Part shown: piece after piece, positions 9,509-18,011 of the stretch | Position numbering within the stretch: position 1 is the first letter of the stretch | Layout: each line of letters opens with the position of its first letter | NCBI RefSeq assembly: GCF_009223885.1 | Contig: NZ_CP045144.1 | Coordinates: 1,054,001-1,118,000, forward strand | Direction of reading: 5' to 3' | From: Ancylobacter sp. TS-1 | GTDB lineage: Bacteria > Pseudomonadota > Alphaproteobacteria > Rhizobiales > Xanthobacteraceae | DNA length: 64,000 nt | The notes under the pieces: model-generated | Database searches by the model: none | What the model was told of the DNA's origin: nothing | Seen by the model: the letters and a program-made list of their open reading frames with translations, nothing else | Made by a program: the position numbers and the translations under genes

Positions 9509-9940
9509 TCACGCGGACATGATGTATTCGCGCATGGCGTGGCTCTCGTTCTCCATCTCGGCAAGGCGGTGCTTGACCACATCGCCAATGGAGATGATGC
9601 CGACGAGGCGCCCGTCCTGCACCACCGGCAGGTGGCGGAAGCGGCCCGCCGTCATGTGCTCCATGATCTGGTGCACGGTCTCGTTGCCGTCGCAGGTCAC
9701 GACCTTCGAGGTCATGACCGAAGCGATCGGATCGTCGAGCCGTCCGGGCCCGTCGAGCCCGATCACCCGCACCACGTCGCGCTCCGACAGTATGCCGACC
9801 ACGCGGCGCTCGGCGTCGGTGACGACGATGGCACCGATTCGCTTGTCGGCGAGCAGTTCGGTCGCCGCGCGCAGCGTCTCCTGGGGTCCGATCGTCTGAA
9901 CGTCGAAACCCTTCTCTTCCAAAATCTTACGAACCGTCAT
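9509..9940 (-). CDS. CBS-domain pair protein
   Basis: A 143-residue protein made only of two CBS domains (about 8-62 and 77-130), which together form a Bateman module. Visible motifs are GAIVVTDAERRVVGILSERD and RHLPVVQDGRLVGIISIGD, the second with the typical D/T phosphate-contact region. Such modules bind adenosine nucleotides and regulate partner proteins; no fused effector is present. It is a single gene with its stop facing hisI. The partner cannot be inferred from neighbours. Confidence 0.93.
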   Translation of the reverse strand: MTVRKILEEKGFDVQTIGPQETLRAATELLADKRIGAIVVTDAERRVVGILSERDVVRVIGLDGPGRLDDPIASVMTSKVVTCDGNETVHQIMEHMTAGRFRHLPVVQDGRLVGIISIGDVVKHRLAEMENESHAMREYIMSA

Positions 9941-10100
9941 GGCGTAACTCCTTCCCGGCCTCGGCGGTGCTGCCGGTTCTCGCCCCGTCGCCCGCTCGTC
10001 CCAGCTTCTTCCCGAAAAGTCGGGCGAGCCTTGTGGAGGGATGATCCGCCTTTACGCTGTGTCAGGCAATAGGTTCCCGCAACGGCATGACGCCGGCGGC

Positions 10101-10940
10101 TCAGCGTCCGTAGCGGCGCAGGCGCGGATCGTCGCCCGGCTGGCGCCCGACCGGGTCGAACAGCGGGAACAGCAGCAGCCCGAAGACGAAGCCGCCAATA
10201 TGCGCCTGCCAGGCGACGCTGCCGTCGACGATCCCCGCCGGCGCGCCGATGCCGAAGGCGATGTTGATGATGAACCACACGGCGACGAAGCCGATCACCC
10301 GCCGATCGCGCAGAACCTGGAACAGCGGCGGGGCGGGAAAATGCGCGGCCTGCTCGGCCATGTCCGGCCGCCACACGCCATAGCCTTCATGCGCGAACAT
10401 GAAGCGCAGCGCCGCCGCCATGCAGCCCGACACCGCCGCCGAGGCGCCGATCATCGGCACCAGCTCGCCCTCATGGGTGAGAAGGTGCAGGCCGGCCCCG
10501 GCCGCCGCCGTGGCGGCGAAGAAGGCAAGAAACCGCAGCACCCCGAAGCGGCGCGCCACCGGCGTGCCGAAGGCCAGCATCCACAAAAGGTTCAGGCCGA
10601 CATGCGACCAGCCGCCATGCAGGAAGGCGTAGGTCACGAAGGTCCAGATGTCGGCCGCCGTGCCGCCCGGCAGCACCCCCTCCGCGAGCACGGAAGGGTC
10701 GAAGCGCGCGGGAATGAAAGCGAACAGCGCCAGTATCTCGACGCCGGTATCCGGGTCGACCCAGTCGCGCACCAGCTGGATGACCAGCATCACCGCCGCC
10801 AGCACGGTGATCACCGGCGGGACGTTCAGTATGGGTTCGCGTCTTTGAGCGGCAAGGCGGGGCGGTTCGAGCACACCGATCAAATAGGCTGCCGCGCGCG
10901 CGGCGGCAAGGCGGCCGGGGGCGTTCCACGCCTGCGGCAA
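10101..10940 (-). CDS. Rhomboid family intramembrane serine protease
   Basis: A 279-residue polytopic inner-membrane protein with about six helices, of the rhomboid family that cleaves substrates within the membrane. The first helix begins at NVPPVITVLAAVMLVIQLV, the conserved HxxxN-type segment is FLHGGWSHVGLNLLWM, the Ser nucleophile is in IGASAAVSGCM, and the catalytic His in WQAHIGGFVFGLLL. The motif reads GASA rather than the classical GxSG, as in many alphaproteobacterial members. No operon partner is adjacent. Confidence 0.92.
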   Translation of the reverse strand: MPQAWNAPGRLAAARAAAYLIGVLEPPRLAAQRREPILNVPPVITVLAAVMLVIQLVRDWVDPDTGVEILALFAFIPARFDPSVLAEGVLPGGTAADIWTFVTYAFLHGGWSHVGLNLLWMLAFGTPVARRFGVLRFLAFFAATAAAGAGLHLLTHEGELVPMIGASAAVSGCMAAALRFMFAHEGYGVWRPDMAEQAAHFPAPPLFQVLRDRRVIGFVAVWFIINIAFGIGAPAGIVDGSVAWQAHIGGFVFGLLLFPLFDPVGRQPGDDPRLRRYGR

Positions 10941-11126
10941 GGCATCGCCGGCTTGCCAGCGGCTTAATCCGCGTGATGAACAGTTTGCCTATTGGAATGG
11001 TTAATACCAATAGAAAGACACGTTAACATTCCATGTCCGAGGTTGTGACGAATCTTCGACATCGCTTAGACGAGAATAAAAACATCGTCGCTATGCTTTC
11101 ATCCATAGACAGGGATGGGGTACGCG

Positions 11127-11792
11127 ATGAAAAAGAGGCTCGAACGGGCCCTCCTCGCGACTGGGGCGGCAGTACTGGGCACGGTCTTCGCAGTGACACT
11201 GGCGACGACCCTGCCGGGCGCGTCGGCCGAGGCGAAGGAACGGGTGGCGATGTTCTCGAACTTCGCCGCCAATATGGCGGTCGGGGTCAACACCACCGTG
11301 CCGCTCGGCTATGCGCGCTTCTGTGCCGAGAACCCGGCCGAATGCGGCGCGCCGCGCGGGCATGGCGGCATGGTCGCCCTCACCGAGGCGACCTATGCGC
11401 AGCTTCGCCAGGTCAATGAGGACGCGAACCGGCGCATCCAGCCGATGACCGACATCGATCATTACGGCGAGATCGAGCGCTGGACCTTTCCGGCCGACGG
11501 CTATGGCGACTGCGAGGATTACGTGCTGGCCAAGCGCCGCACGCTGATCGACCTCGGCTGGCCGGCGGACACGCTGCTTGTGACCGTGGTGCGCGACCAC
11601 AAGGGCGACGGCCACGCCGTGCTCACCGTCGTCACCGACCGTGGCGATCTGGTGCTCGACAATCAGGAGGAAGCCATCGTGCTCTGGCACGAGACCGGCT
11701 ACCGCTTCGTCAAGCGCCAGTCGCAGGAGAATGTGGACGGCTGGGTGTCGCTCGGCGACGTGCTGGCGCCCTACTCGGTCGGCCGGAACTGA
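11127..11792 (+). CDS. Periplasmic transglutaminase-like cysteine peptidase (BTLCP family)
   Basis: A 221-residue exported protein of the bacterial transglutaminase-like cysteine proteinase family (LapG-related fold). A signal peptide is visible (MKKRLERALLATGAAV, cleavage near GASA). The catalytic triad is Cys in YGDCEDYVLAK, His in GDGHAVLTV and Asp in LVLDNQ. Family relatives such as LapG cleave surface adhesins, but no LapA adhesin or LapD receptor lies nearby, so the substrate is unknown. ATG 11127 is preferred over ATG 11115 because GGATGGGG precedes it by about 6 bp. The 186-bp upstream gap is noticeably AT-richer and probably holds its promoter. Confidence 0.88.
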   Translation: MKKRLERALLATGAAVLGTVFAVTLATTLPGASAEAKERVAMFSNFAANMAVGVNTTVPLGYARFCAENPAECGAPRGHGGMVALTEATYAQLRQVNEDANRRIQPMTDIDHYGEIERWTFPADGYGDCEDYVLAKRRTLIDLGWPADTLLVTVVRDHKGDGHAVLTVVTDRGDLVLDNQEEAIVLWHETGYRFVKRQSQENVDGWVSLGDVLAPYSVGRN

Positions 11793-11812
11793 AGCTCCAC
11801 CGCACCGACCAT

Positions 11813-11937
11813 CGTCATCCCGGCCCCTCGGGTCGTGCCTGCGGCAAGCCCAAGGGCAGGCTCCGCGCAGCGAGAGCCGGGATCGTCGACCCAGCGGCGC
11901 GCGATCCCGGATCGGCCCGCGGCCGTCCGGGACGACG
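11813..11937. repeat. Palindromic intergenic element, copy 3 (with internal insertion)
   Basis: Same outer arms (CGTCATCCCGG and a decayed CCGGGACGACG) and inner arms (CCGGGATCG and CGATCCCGG) as the other copies. It carries about 35 extra bases between the left outer arm and the inner hairpin. It again lies between convergent gene ends in the same orientation. Confidence 0.85.
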
Positions 11938-11945
11938 AAGGAAGC

Positions 11946-12476
11946 TCAGTCGATGCGCTTGAGCCCCTCGGCGAAGCGCCGCCAGTTGCGCACATAATGC
12001 GCGGCGGTGCCGTGGATGCGCTGCTCCCACGCCTCGTCCAGCGTGCGGATCACCTTCGCGGGCGCGCCGACGATGAGCGAGTTGTCGGGATATTCCTTGC
12101 CCTCGGTGACGAGGGCGCCGGCGCCGACGAGGCAGTTGCGGCCGATCTTGGCGCCGTTGAGGATTGTCGCGCCCATGCCGATCAGGCTGTTGGCGCCGAT
12201 GGTGCAGCCGTGCAGCATCGCCTTGTGGCCGATGGTGCAGTCCTCGCCGATGGTCATCGGAAAGGTGGGGTCGGTGTGCAGGACGCACAGTTCCTGGATA
12301 TTGACGCGCGCGCCGAGCGTGATGCGCTCATTGTCGCCACGGATCACCGTGCCGAACCACACGCTCGCCTCGTCGCCGAGCGCGACATTGCCGATCACCT
12401 CGGCATTCGGCGCGATCCAGTAGCGGCCGAGCGCCGGCAGTTCCGGCGCCACCCCGTCGAGAGCGTAGATCGCCAT
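11946..12476 (-). CDS. Gamma carbonic anhydrase family protein
   Basis: A 176-residue left-handed beta-helix protein with hexapeptide repeats. Possible zinc-ligand histidines appear in VLHTD, TIGHKAMLHGC, the same spacing as gamma-carbonic anhydrases, and the RGDNERITLG turn is typical. Members include carbonic anhydrases, PaaY thioesterases and complex I CA-like subunits. The start is ATG 12476. The DUF3126 gene stops 18 bp upstream of it, so the two are likely co-transcribed. Enzyme activity cannot be confirmed from sequence alone. Confidence 0.9.
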   Translation of the reverse strand: MAIYALDGVAPELPALGRYWIAPNAEVIGNVALGDEASVWFGTVIRGDNERITLGARVNIQELCVLHTDPTFPMTIGEDCTIGHKAMLHGCTIGANSLIGMGATILNGAKIGRNCLVGAGALVTEGKEYPDNSLIVGAPAKVIRTLDEAWEQRIHGTAAHYVRNWRRFAEGLKRID

Positions 12477-12494
12477 CTCAGCGTCTCTCCCGGC

Positions 12495-12707
12495 TCAGTC
12501 CTCGAGGTCGGTATCGAGGATCGCCATCTGGAAATTGTAGGAGAGGTCGCCGTCTTCCTTGTCCTCGAACAGGACGCCGATGAACTCCTCGCCCAGATAG
12601 ACCTCGGCCGAGTCCTTCTTCTTCGGACGCGCCACGACCCGGATCTGCGTGTTGGTGAACAGGCGCCGCATGTAGGTCTGGACGCGTTCGAGATCCTTCT
12701 TTTCCAA
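12495..12707 (-). CDS. DUF3126 family protein
   Basis: A 70-residue cytosolic protein of the alphaproteobacterial DUF3126 family, function unknown. The conserved core reads YMRRLFTNTQIRVVARPKKK, then AEVYLGEEFIGVLFEDKEDG and FQMAILDTDLED. TTG at 12707 is proposed as the start: a GGGAG site lies 8 bp upstream and the product then matches the family's usual N-terminus and length. An ATG at 12782 would add 25 basic residues not seen in relatives. Its stop is 18 bp before the gamma-carbonic anhydrase gene and cysE ends about 32 bp upstream of the longer start. Confidence 0.85.
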   Translation of the reverse strand: MEKKDLERVQTYMRRLFTNTQIRVVARPKKKDSAEVYLGEEFIGVLFEDKEDGDLSYNFQMAILDTDLED

Positions 12708-12814
12708 AGTCCGTGCTCCCGGGATGTTGGATTGGGGCGCAGGCTTGCCACGCCGGACGCGCCCGCGCAACCGGCGTGCCATGCTTTACCCCCGGCGGAT
12801 CGGATCGTCCGCCG

Positions 12815-13663
12815 TCAGATGGCCTCGCCGAGGAAGGGAAGGTCGTCGAACATCTGGTCCATGCTGCGCGACGGCTCGGAGCAGCCGGCGAGACCGATCA
12901 CCTTGGCCGGCACACCGGCCACCGTGGTGGCGGGCGGCACGGGCTTGAGCACCACCGAGCCGGCCGCCACGCGGGCACAGCGGCCCACCTCGATATTGCC
13001 GAGCACCTTGGCGCCGGCACCGAGCAGCACGCCGCTGCGGATCTTCGGGTGGCGGTCGCCATGCTCCTTGCCGGTGCCGCCGAGCGTGACGCCCTGCAGG
13101 ATCGACACATTGTCCTCGATCACCGCCGTCTCGCCGACGACGATGCCGGTGGCGTGGTCGAAGAAGATGCCGCGGCCGAAGCGGGCGGCCGGGTTGATGT
13201 CGACCTGAAACACGACGGAGGCGCGGCTCTGGAGATAGAGCGCGAAATCCTTGCGCCCGCTCTTCAGCAGCCAGTGGGCGAGGCGGTGCGTCTGGATGGC
13301 GTGGAAGCCCTTGTAGTAGAGCAGCGGCTCCACCGCCCGCTCGGTCGCCGGGTCGCGGTCGCACACGGCGAGCACGTCGGCGCGGATGGCGAGGCCGAGT
13401 TCGGGATCCTCGGCCACCGCCTCGCGGAAGGCCTGCCGGATGAGATGGCTCGGCATGTCGACATGGTCGAGCCGCTGGGAGACACGGTGCCCGACCGCCT
13501 CTTCAAGCGAGGCATGGTACAGCACGGTGGAGAAGATGAAGCTGGCCAGCGCCGGCTCCTTGGCCACGATGGCCTCTGCTTCGCCACGGATGCGGGACCA
13601 GACGGGATCGACCTTGTCGAGCGGGCGCGCCGACTCGACACGCTGAAGCGTATTCTGCGCCAT
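12815..13663 (-). CDS. cysE: Serine O-acetyltransferase
   Basis: A 282-residue CysE, transferring acetyl from acetyl-CoA to L-serine in cysteine synthesis. It has the N-terminal helical SATase domain (about 10-120) and the C-terminal left-handed beta-helix with catalytic motif DHATGIVVGE and GVTLGGTGKEHGDRHPKI. The C-terminus (DQMFDDLPFLGEAI) ends in Ile, as needed for docking into cysteine synthase. It is the first gene of a possible run with DUF3126 and the gamma-carbonic anhydrase gene. Confidence 0.96.
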   Translation of the reverse strand: MAQNTLQRVESARPLDKVDPVWSRIRGEAEAIVAKEPALASFIFSTVLYHASLEEAVGHRVSQRLDHVDMPSHLIRQAFREAVAEDPELGLAIRADVLAVCDRDPATERAVEPLLYYKGFHAIQTHRLAHWLLKSGRKDFALYLQSRASVVFQVDINPAARFGRGIFFDHATGIVVGETAVIEDNVSILQGVTLGGTGKEHGDRHPKIRSGVLLGAGAKVLGNIEVGRCARVAAGSVVLKPVPPATTVAGVPAKVIGLAGCSEPSRSMDQMFDDLPFLGEAI

Positions 13664-13940
13664 TGTTCTATTCCTTCGCCGGTCGCGCGCGGGCGCCGGC
13701 GGATGACCCGAGTTGGCAAAAGCCTAGCACAGGCGACAGGGTGAGCCTACGCGGCCGACCTTGCGATTCTGCATAGAAGCGAACCCCTGGCCCGACCGCC
13801 GTCCCGTTGAATCAGTTTGTGAGGACGCGCGGATTCATCCTGCGAACAAGCGCTTGCAACCGATTCAGACGATTCACCTTTCGGCGGTTCCTGAATCAAA
13901 ATGCAAGGAACGCAGCCGCGCCGGCAGGCACCCTGCCCGC

Positions 13941-14693
13941 TCAGCGCGGCTCGGCAAGAAAGCCGAGCACGGCTTCCTTGAACACCTTGTCGCCCACCGC
14001 CACCATGTGGTCGCGGTCGGGGATGTCGAGCACCCGCGCGCCGGGGATCAGCTCGGCCAGCGGGCGCGCCGGCCCGGCAATGGGGTCGCGCGTGCCCACC
14101 GCGATGAGCGTCGGCACGGCGATGCGTGCCACCTCCTCGCGGCTCAGCGTGCGGCGCGAGCCGACGATGCAGGCCGCCAGCGCCTCGCGGTCGCTCTTCG
14201 TCTGGTCGGCGAAGGCGCGGAACATGCGCCCCATCGGGTCGCTCACATCGTCGAGGCTCGGGGCGCGCAGCGCGTCGGCGATGGTGATCGGCAGCCCTGC
14301 CCCCTCGACGAGATGGATGCCGATGCCGCCGAGGATGAGGTTGCGCACGCGCCCCGGCGCCAGCAGCGCCGCGCAGGTGCTGACGCGCCCGCCCATCGAG
14401 TAGCCCATCAGGTCGACACGGCTCAGGCCGAGATGGTCGATCAGCCCGATCACGTCGCGCGCCATCAGCCAGGGATCGTAGAGTTCGGGCTGGTAGAGCT
14501 TGGCGGAGGCGCCATGGCCGCGATTGTCGAGCGCGATCACCCGCCTTCCGGCACGCGTCAGCGTCGACACCCAGCCCGGGCCGACCCAGTTGATCTCCTT
14601 GGTCGAGCCGAAGCCATGCACCAGCACGATCGGTTCGCCCTCCCCCTCGTCGAGATAGGCGAATTCGATTCCGTCATGGCTGAAGGTCGGCAT
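13941..14693 (-). CDS. Alpha/beta hydrolase (Ser nucleophile)
   Basis: A 250-residue alpha/beta hydrolase without signal peptide. The oxyanion motif is LVHGFGSTKEINW, the nucleophile elbow is MGYSMGGRVS and the catalytic His lies in DRDHMVAVGD near the end. The conserved LDNRGHGAS follows strand 4. The substrate is not predictable; esterases, lactonases and C-C hydrolases share this pattern. The upstream gap holds a 13-bp tandem repeat. Confidence 0.9.
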   Translation of the reverse strand: MPTFSHDGIEFAYLDEGEGEPIVLVHGFGSTKEINWVGPGWVSTLTRAGRRVIALDNRGHGASAKLYQPELYDPWLMARDVIGLIDHLGLSRVDLMGYSMGGRVSTCAALLAPGRVRNLILGGIGIHLVEGAGLPITIADALRAPSLDDVSDPMGRMFRAFADQTKSDREALAACIVGSRRTLSREEVARIAVPTLIAVGTRDPIAGPARPLAELIPGARVLDIPDRDHMVAVGDKVFKEAVLGFLAEPR

Positions 14694-14772
14694 GGAAGGC
14701 TCCGGCAGCGAGCGGCGAAGGGGCGGCCAAGGGTTGGCAAAGCGGCCGAAAGCTAATCAGGCCGGGCCGTCC

Positions 14773-14823
14773 TGCCAAGCCGCTCTGCCAAGCCGCTCTG
14801 CCAAGCCGCTCTGCCAAGCCGCC
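14773..14823. repeat. 13-bp tandem repeat, about four copies
   Basis: The unit TGCCAAGCCGCTC is repeated perfectly three times (14773, 14786, 14799) with a fourth partial copy at 14812. It lies in the 176-bp gap between the alpha/beta hydrolase start and the DUF4087 stop. Confidence 0.95.
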
Positions 14824-14869
14824 GCGCCGGCATGCCGGTCATGCGCCCGGAAGCGGCGCGCTGCGTCGG

Positions 14870-15235
14870 CTATTTCGGCTGCTGGAGCGCCTTGTCGTTC
14901 CGGCAGCGCGACAGCGGCAGGATCTTGCCGGAATAGATCCGGGTGATGTTGCGCTCCGCCTTGTCGGTGTCGACGCTGAGGCAGGCGCAGCCATAGCCGT
15001 AGCCGTTGGGCTGGAGCTTCACATATTGCTTCATGTCGAAATCGGGGGCGTTGTCGAAGCCCTCGGCCTCCATGCCGCCCTGCGAGCGCATCCACCAGTC
15101 GCCCTCACTGTCCGACAGGTACCAGTTGCCGGGCGTCGGGTTGACGTACCAGCCGCAGCGGTTCTCGGCGGCGCCCGCGGGAGCGGCGGCGATGAGCATC
15201 AGGATGGGCGCGGCCGTCAGCAGCAGGTTGCGCAT
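14870..15235 (-). CDS. DUF4087 domain-containing secreted protein
   Basis: A 121-residue exported protein of the DUF4087 family, function unknown. The signal peptide is MRNLLLTAAPILMLIAAAPAG with cleavage near AGA. The family core is ENRCGWYVNPTPGNWYLSD followed by GGMEAEGFDN and a Cys-rich segment YGYGCACLSVD, with a further Cys in LSRCRND, so one or two disulfides are likely. It starts 18 bp after the stop of the membrane-protein gene upstream and is probably co-transcribed with it. Confidence 0.85.
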   Translation of the reverse strand: MRNLLLTAAPILMLIAAAPAGAAENRCGWYVNPTPGNWYLSDSEGDWWMRSQGGMEAEGFDNAPDFDMKQYVKLQPNGYGYGCACLSVDTDKAERNITRIYSGKILPLSRCRNDKALQQPK

Positions 15236-15253
15236 CGTCGCCTCCTCGGGCGT

Positions 15254-16258
15254 TCAGGCCGGCTGCGGTAGCGCCGGGCCGCGCCTGTTCTTCCACATCG
15301 GGCGCAGCATCGCCACCATGGCGGCGTTGAAGGAGGCCACCAGCCCGAACAGGTTGGCGACTGCGGCGAGGATCCACACTCCGAGCCGCACCATCGCCTC
15401 GGTGACGAACAGCGCGCCCCGCCCCAGCGTCTTGACGATGGCGAGCGTCTGGCCGCCCTTCGCCTGGGCAAGGCCGCGCAGCCGCGCCGCGCCGGCCGCG
15501 TCGTCGACATGGCGCAGCCCGGCGAAGGTCGCCCGGGTGCCGGCCTTTGAGCCGGCCGCCCCGAGATCGGCGACCAGCGTCGCCACCTCGGCACGGCGCC
15601 CACCGCGCAGCGCCGCCGCCACATCGCCGGCGAAACGCCCGCCGACGGCCCCCGCCCGGCGCGCGCCCTTGAGGACGGAGAGTCCCGCGCGCAGCGTCAA
15701 TGGCGCGCCGAAGGCGGCATAGGTGGCGCCCGTCACCGCGATGCCGGCGCCGGCGAGATCGACCATCAGCCGGTCGACCGGCTCGCCGCGCGCCCAGTGC
15801 AGCGCCTCGCGCCCAAGATCGCGCACATCGCCCCAGACCGTCAGGTCGCTCGCTGCCGCCCCGGCCAGTCCCGCGAGGTCCTCGCCCTCGCCAGTCAGGA
15901 AACCCTGCCCGAAATGCCCGGCGCCGCGCGCGAATTTCACCCCCGGCGCGTTCGCCAGGGCGACGCGGGCGCGCCGATCCGCCGACACCGGGATTCCTCG
16001 CGCCTCGGCGAGCGCGATGAAGCTCGCCGCCAGCTCGCCGTCGCCTTCCGCCAGCGCGGCGTCGATCTCGGCGTCGGCCCGCGCCGGGGTCAGCACCTTG
16101 TCCAGTTGCAGGTCGGCGATGCGCGCCGCGTCGTCGCGCGCCATGACGAGCGCGAGCGCCTCCCGTCCCGCCGGCACGACCCAGTGGGCGGCGCCGGCAA
16201 AGGCGAGGAGAAAACCGAAGGCGGCAACGAAACGGTACATGGAGCGGGAGCGTGACAT
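15254..16258 (-). CDS. Conserved membrane-anchored protein of unknown function
   Basis: A 334-residue protein that I cannot assign. It has an N-terminal membrane anchor (residues 8-30), a long Ala/Gly-rich periplasmic or amphipathic middle part, and one or two hydrophobic helices near the C-terminus (ALFVTEAMVRLGVWILAAVA then LFGLVASFNAAMVAML), ending in a basic tail. It resembles uncharacterised proteins common in Hyphomicrobiales. The DUF4087 gene follows after 18 bp, suggesting an envelope role for both. Confidence 0.7.
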   Translation of the reverse strand: MSRSRSMYRFVAAFGFLLAFAGAAHWVVPAGREALALVMARDDAARIADLQLDKVLTPARADAEIDAALAEGDGELAASFIALAEARGIPVSADRRARVALANAPGVKFARGAGHFGQGFLTGEGEDLAGLAGAAASDLTVWGDVRDLGREALHWARGEPVDRLMVDLAGAGIAVTGATYAAFGAPLTLRAGLSVLKGARRAGAVGGRFAGDVAAALRGGRRAEVATLVADLGAAGSKAGTRATFAGLRHVDDAAGAARLRGLAQAKGGQTLAIVKTLGRGALFVTEAMVRLGVWILAAVANLFGLVASFNAAMVAMLRPMWKNRRGPALPQPA

Positions 16259-16320
16259 GGCTGGCGCGTGAGCCGCCTCTCATGCCTTTCCATTGTGGCG
16301 AAGCGATGGGGTGGACGCCG

Positions 16321-16330
16321 CCCCCCCCCC
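16321..16330. repeat. Homopolymeric C10 tract
   Basis: A run of ten C between the divergent membrane-protein gene (start 16258) and the zinc-finger gene (start 16459). It is in non-coding sequence and close to both starts, so it could vary in length by slippage; it could also be a sequencing-sensitive spot. Confidence 0.9.
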
Positions 16331-16458
16331 GCCGCACTGCGCCGGGGCCCGCCTGCGACCCACAGCCCCGGCATTCGGCGGACCGAGCCCCTTGGACACG
16401 CGGTCGCCAGCGGCTATGTTCGGCCCGATTTCAACGCGAGCGCGGACAGGCGGACATC

Positions 16459-16707
16459 ATGGCGGGCCACGTCGTTCCCCATTTCCACAATTCGGCGGGG
16501 GTGCAGAGCATCTCGATCGGCGCCAGGAAGTTCATGTGCGTCGGCGCCCTGCCGCCCTATGACCATCCGCATGTCTTCCTCGACATGGGTTCGGACGACG
16601 AGATCATCTGCCCCTACTGCTCGACGCTCTACAAGTTCGACGGGCATCTGCACGGCACCGAATCGATTCCGCCCGACAGCCTCTACGACACGCCCGTCGC
16701 CGCCTGA
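16459..16707 (+). CDS. Zinc-finger domain protein (NDUFS6-like, zf-CHCC)
   Basis: An 82-residue protein of the CHCC zinc-finger family related to the complex I subunit NDUFS6. The metal ligands are Cys in KFMCVGALPPYDHPHVFLDM, the His residues in the same stretch, and the pair in IICPYCSTLYKF. In alphaproteobacteria this small protein is associated with NADH dehydrogenase, although no nuo genes are nearby. ATG 16459 fits the family start (MAGHVVPHFHN). The FAD monooxygenase gene begins 14 bp downstream. Confidence 0.9.
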   Translation: MAGHVVPHFHNSAGVQSISIGARKFMCVGALPPYDHPHVFLDMGSDDEIICPYCSTLYKFDGHLHGTESIPPDSLYDTPVAA

Positions 16708-16721
16708 ACGGGCAAACCTCC

Positions 16722-17894
16722 GTGGCCCCTCGCCGCATCGCCATTGCCGGGGCCGGCATTGGCGGGCTCACCGCCGCGCTCGCGCTGGCGCAGGCCGGAT
16801 TCGAGGTCGCGCTGGTCGAGCGTGCCCGCGAACTGGAGGAGGCCGGGGCCGGGGTCCAGCTTGCCGCCAACGCCACGCGCTGCCTGCGGTCGCTCGGCGT
16901 CTATGAGCGCGTCGCCGCGCGTGCGGTCGTCCCGCGCGCCTTCGAGGTGATGGACGGCCGGCGCGGCACCCGGCTCACCGGCGCACCAATGGGCGAGACC
17001 GCCGAGGCGGCGTTCGGCGGGCCGTTCATCGTCATCCACCGCGCCGATCTTCAGGCCGCCCTGCTGGCCGCCGTGCGCGAGACGCCGGCGATTACCCTCA
17101 CGCTCGGACGGACACTCACCGGCTTCGAGGCCACGCCGGACGGTGTGGCGCTGCATCTCGCCGGAGCGGCCGAGCCACTGCGCGCGCAGGCGCTGGTCGG
17201 CGCCGACGGCCTGCGCTCGGCCGTCCGCCTCGCTTTGCGTCCCGACGCCCGCCCCTCCTTCCGTCACCGCGCCGCCTGGCGGGCCACTGTCCCGGCGAGC
17301 GCCCTGCCCGACCGCCTCGCCGAGCCGGTGACGCGGCTCTGGCTCGGCCCGGGCGCGCATCTGGTCTCCTATCCGGTGCAGGCCGGCGAGGCGATCAACC
17401 TCGTCGCCGTCACGCCGGACGAGCGCGAGGTGCATGGCTGGAACGAGGAAGGCGCGCCGGGCGACCTGCTCCTCCATTATCGCGGCTGGAGCACCGAGGC
17501 GCACGCCCTGCTCGCCGCGCCGGACCGCTGGCTGCGCTGGGCGCTGTTCGACCTCGACCCGCTCCCCGCCTGGGGCGAGGGCCCGGTGACATTGCTCGGC
17601 GACGCCGCCCACGCCATGCCGCCCTTCCTTGCGCAGGGCGCGGCGCAGGCCATCGAGGACGCCGTGGTGCTGGCGGACGAACTCTCCCGCGATGGCGACA
17701 TCCCCGCCGCGCTGCGCCGCTACGAGGCGCTGCGCCGGCCGCGCACCGCCCGCGTGCAGCGCGCCGCGCGCGGCATGGATCGCCTCTATCATCTCGCCGG
17801 CCCGGCCCGGATCGCCCGCGATCTGGTCATGCGTGCCCGCGCCGGCGAGACGGTGCTGGAGCGCTACCGCTGGATCTATGGCTGGCGCCCCTGA
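16722..17894 (+). CDS. FAD-dependent monooxygenase (salicylate hydroxylase-like)
   Basis: A 390-residue flavin monooxygenase of the PHBH fold. The FAD-binding GxGxxG is IAGAGIGGLTAALAL at the N-terminus, the DG motif is LVGADGLRSAVRL, and the ribityl-binding motif is LLGDAAHAMPPFLAQGAAQ with AIEDAVVLA. Such enzymes hydroxylate aromatic rings using NAD(P)H and O2. The start is GTG 16722, 14 bp after the zinc-finger gene. No aromatic-degradation genes are adjacent, so the substrate is unknown. Confidence 0.92.
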   Translation: MAPRRIAIAGAGIGGLTAALALAQAGFEVALVERARELEEAGAGVQLAANATRCLRSLGVYERVAARAVVPRAFEVMDGRRGTRLTGAPMGETAEAAFGGPFIVIHRADLQAALLAAVRETPAITLTLGRTLTGFEATPDGVALHLAGAAEPLRAQALVGADGLRSAVRLALRPDARPSFRHRAAWRATVPASALPDRLAEPVTRLWLGPGAHLVSYPVQAGEAINLVAVTPDEREVHGWNEEGAPGDLLLHYRGWSTEAHALLAAPDRWLRWALFDLDPLPAWGEGPVTLLGDAAHAMPPFLAQGAAQAIEDAVVLADELSRDGDIPAALRRYEALRRPRTARVQRAARGMDRLYHLAGPARIARDLVMRARAGETVLERYRWIYGWRP

Positions 17895-18011
17895 ACGCGG
17901 CCAAGCCCGGTCTTTCGATCGGATTTCCTCATACCCCCTATAAAAACATCTCGTTTTCCGATCCATCGCACTTCGCCTAGGTTGTGCGCCATCAACCGAT
18001 GGAGATGACCG

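Noticed and set aside
13807..14403. 198-codon plus-strand frame opposite the alpha/beta hydrolase
   Set aside because: Most of it is antisense to a gene with an intact catalytic triad; the upstream 5' part lacks conserved features.
14773..14823. CRISPR array
   Set aside because: Repeats are 13 bp, directly abutting and without spacers; no cas genes are present.
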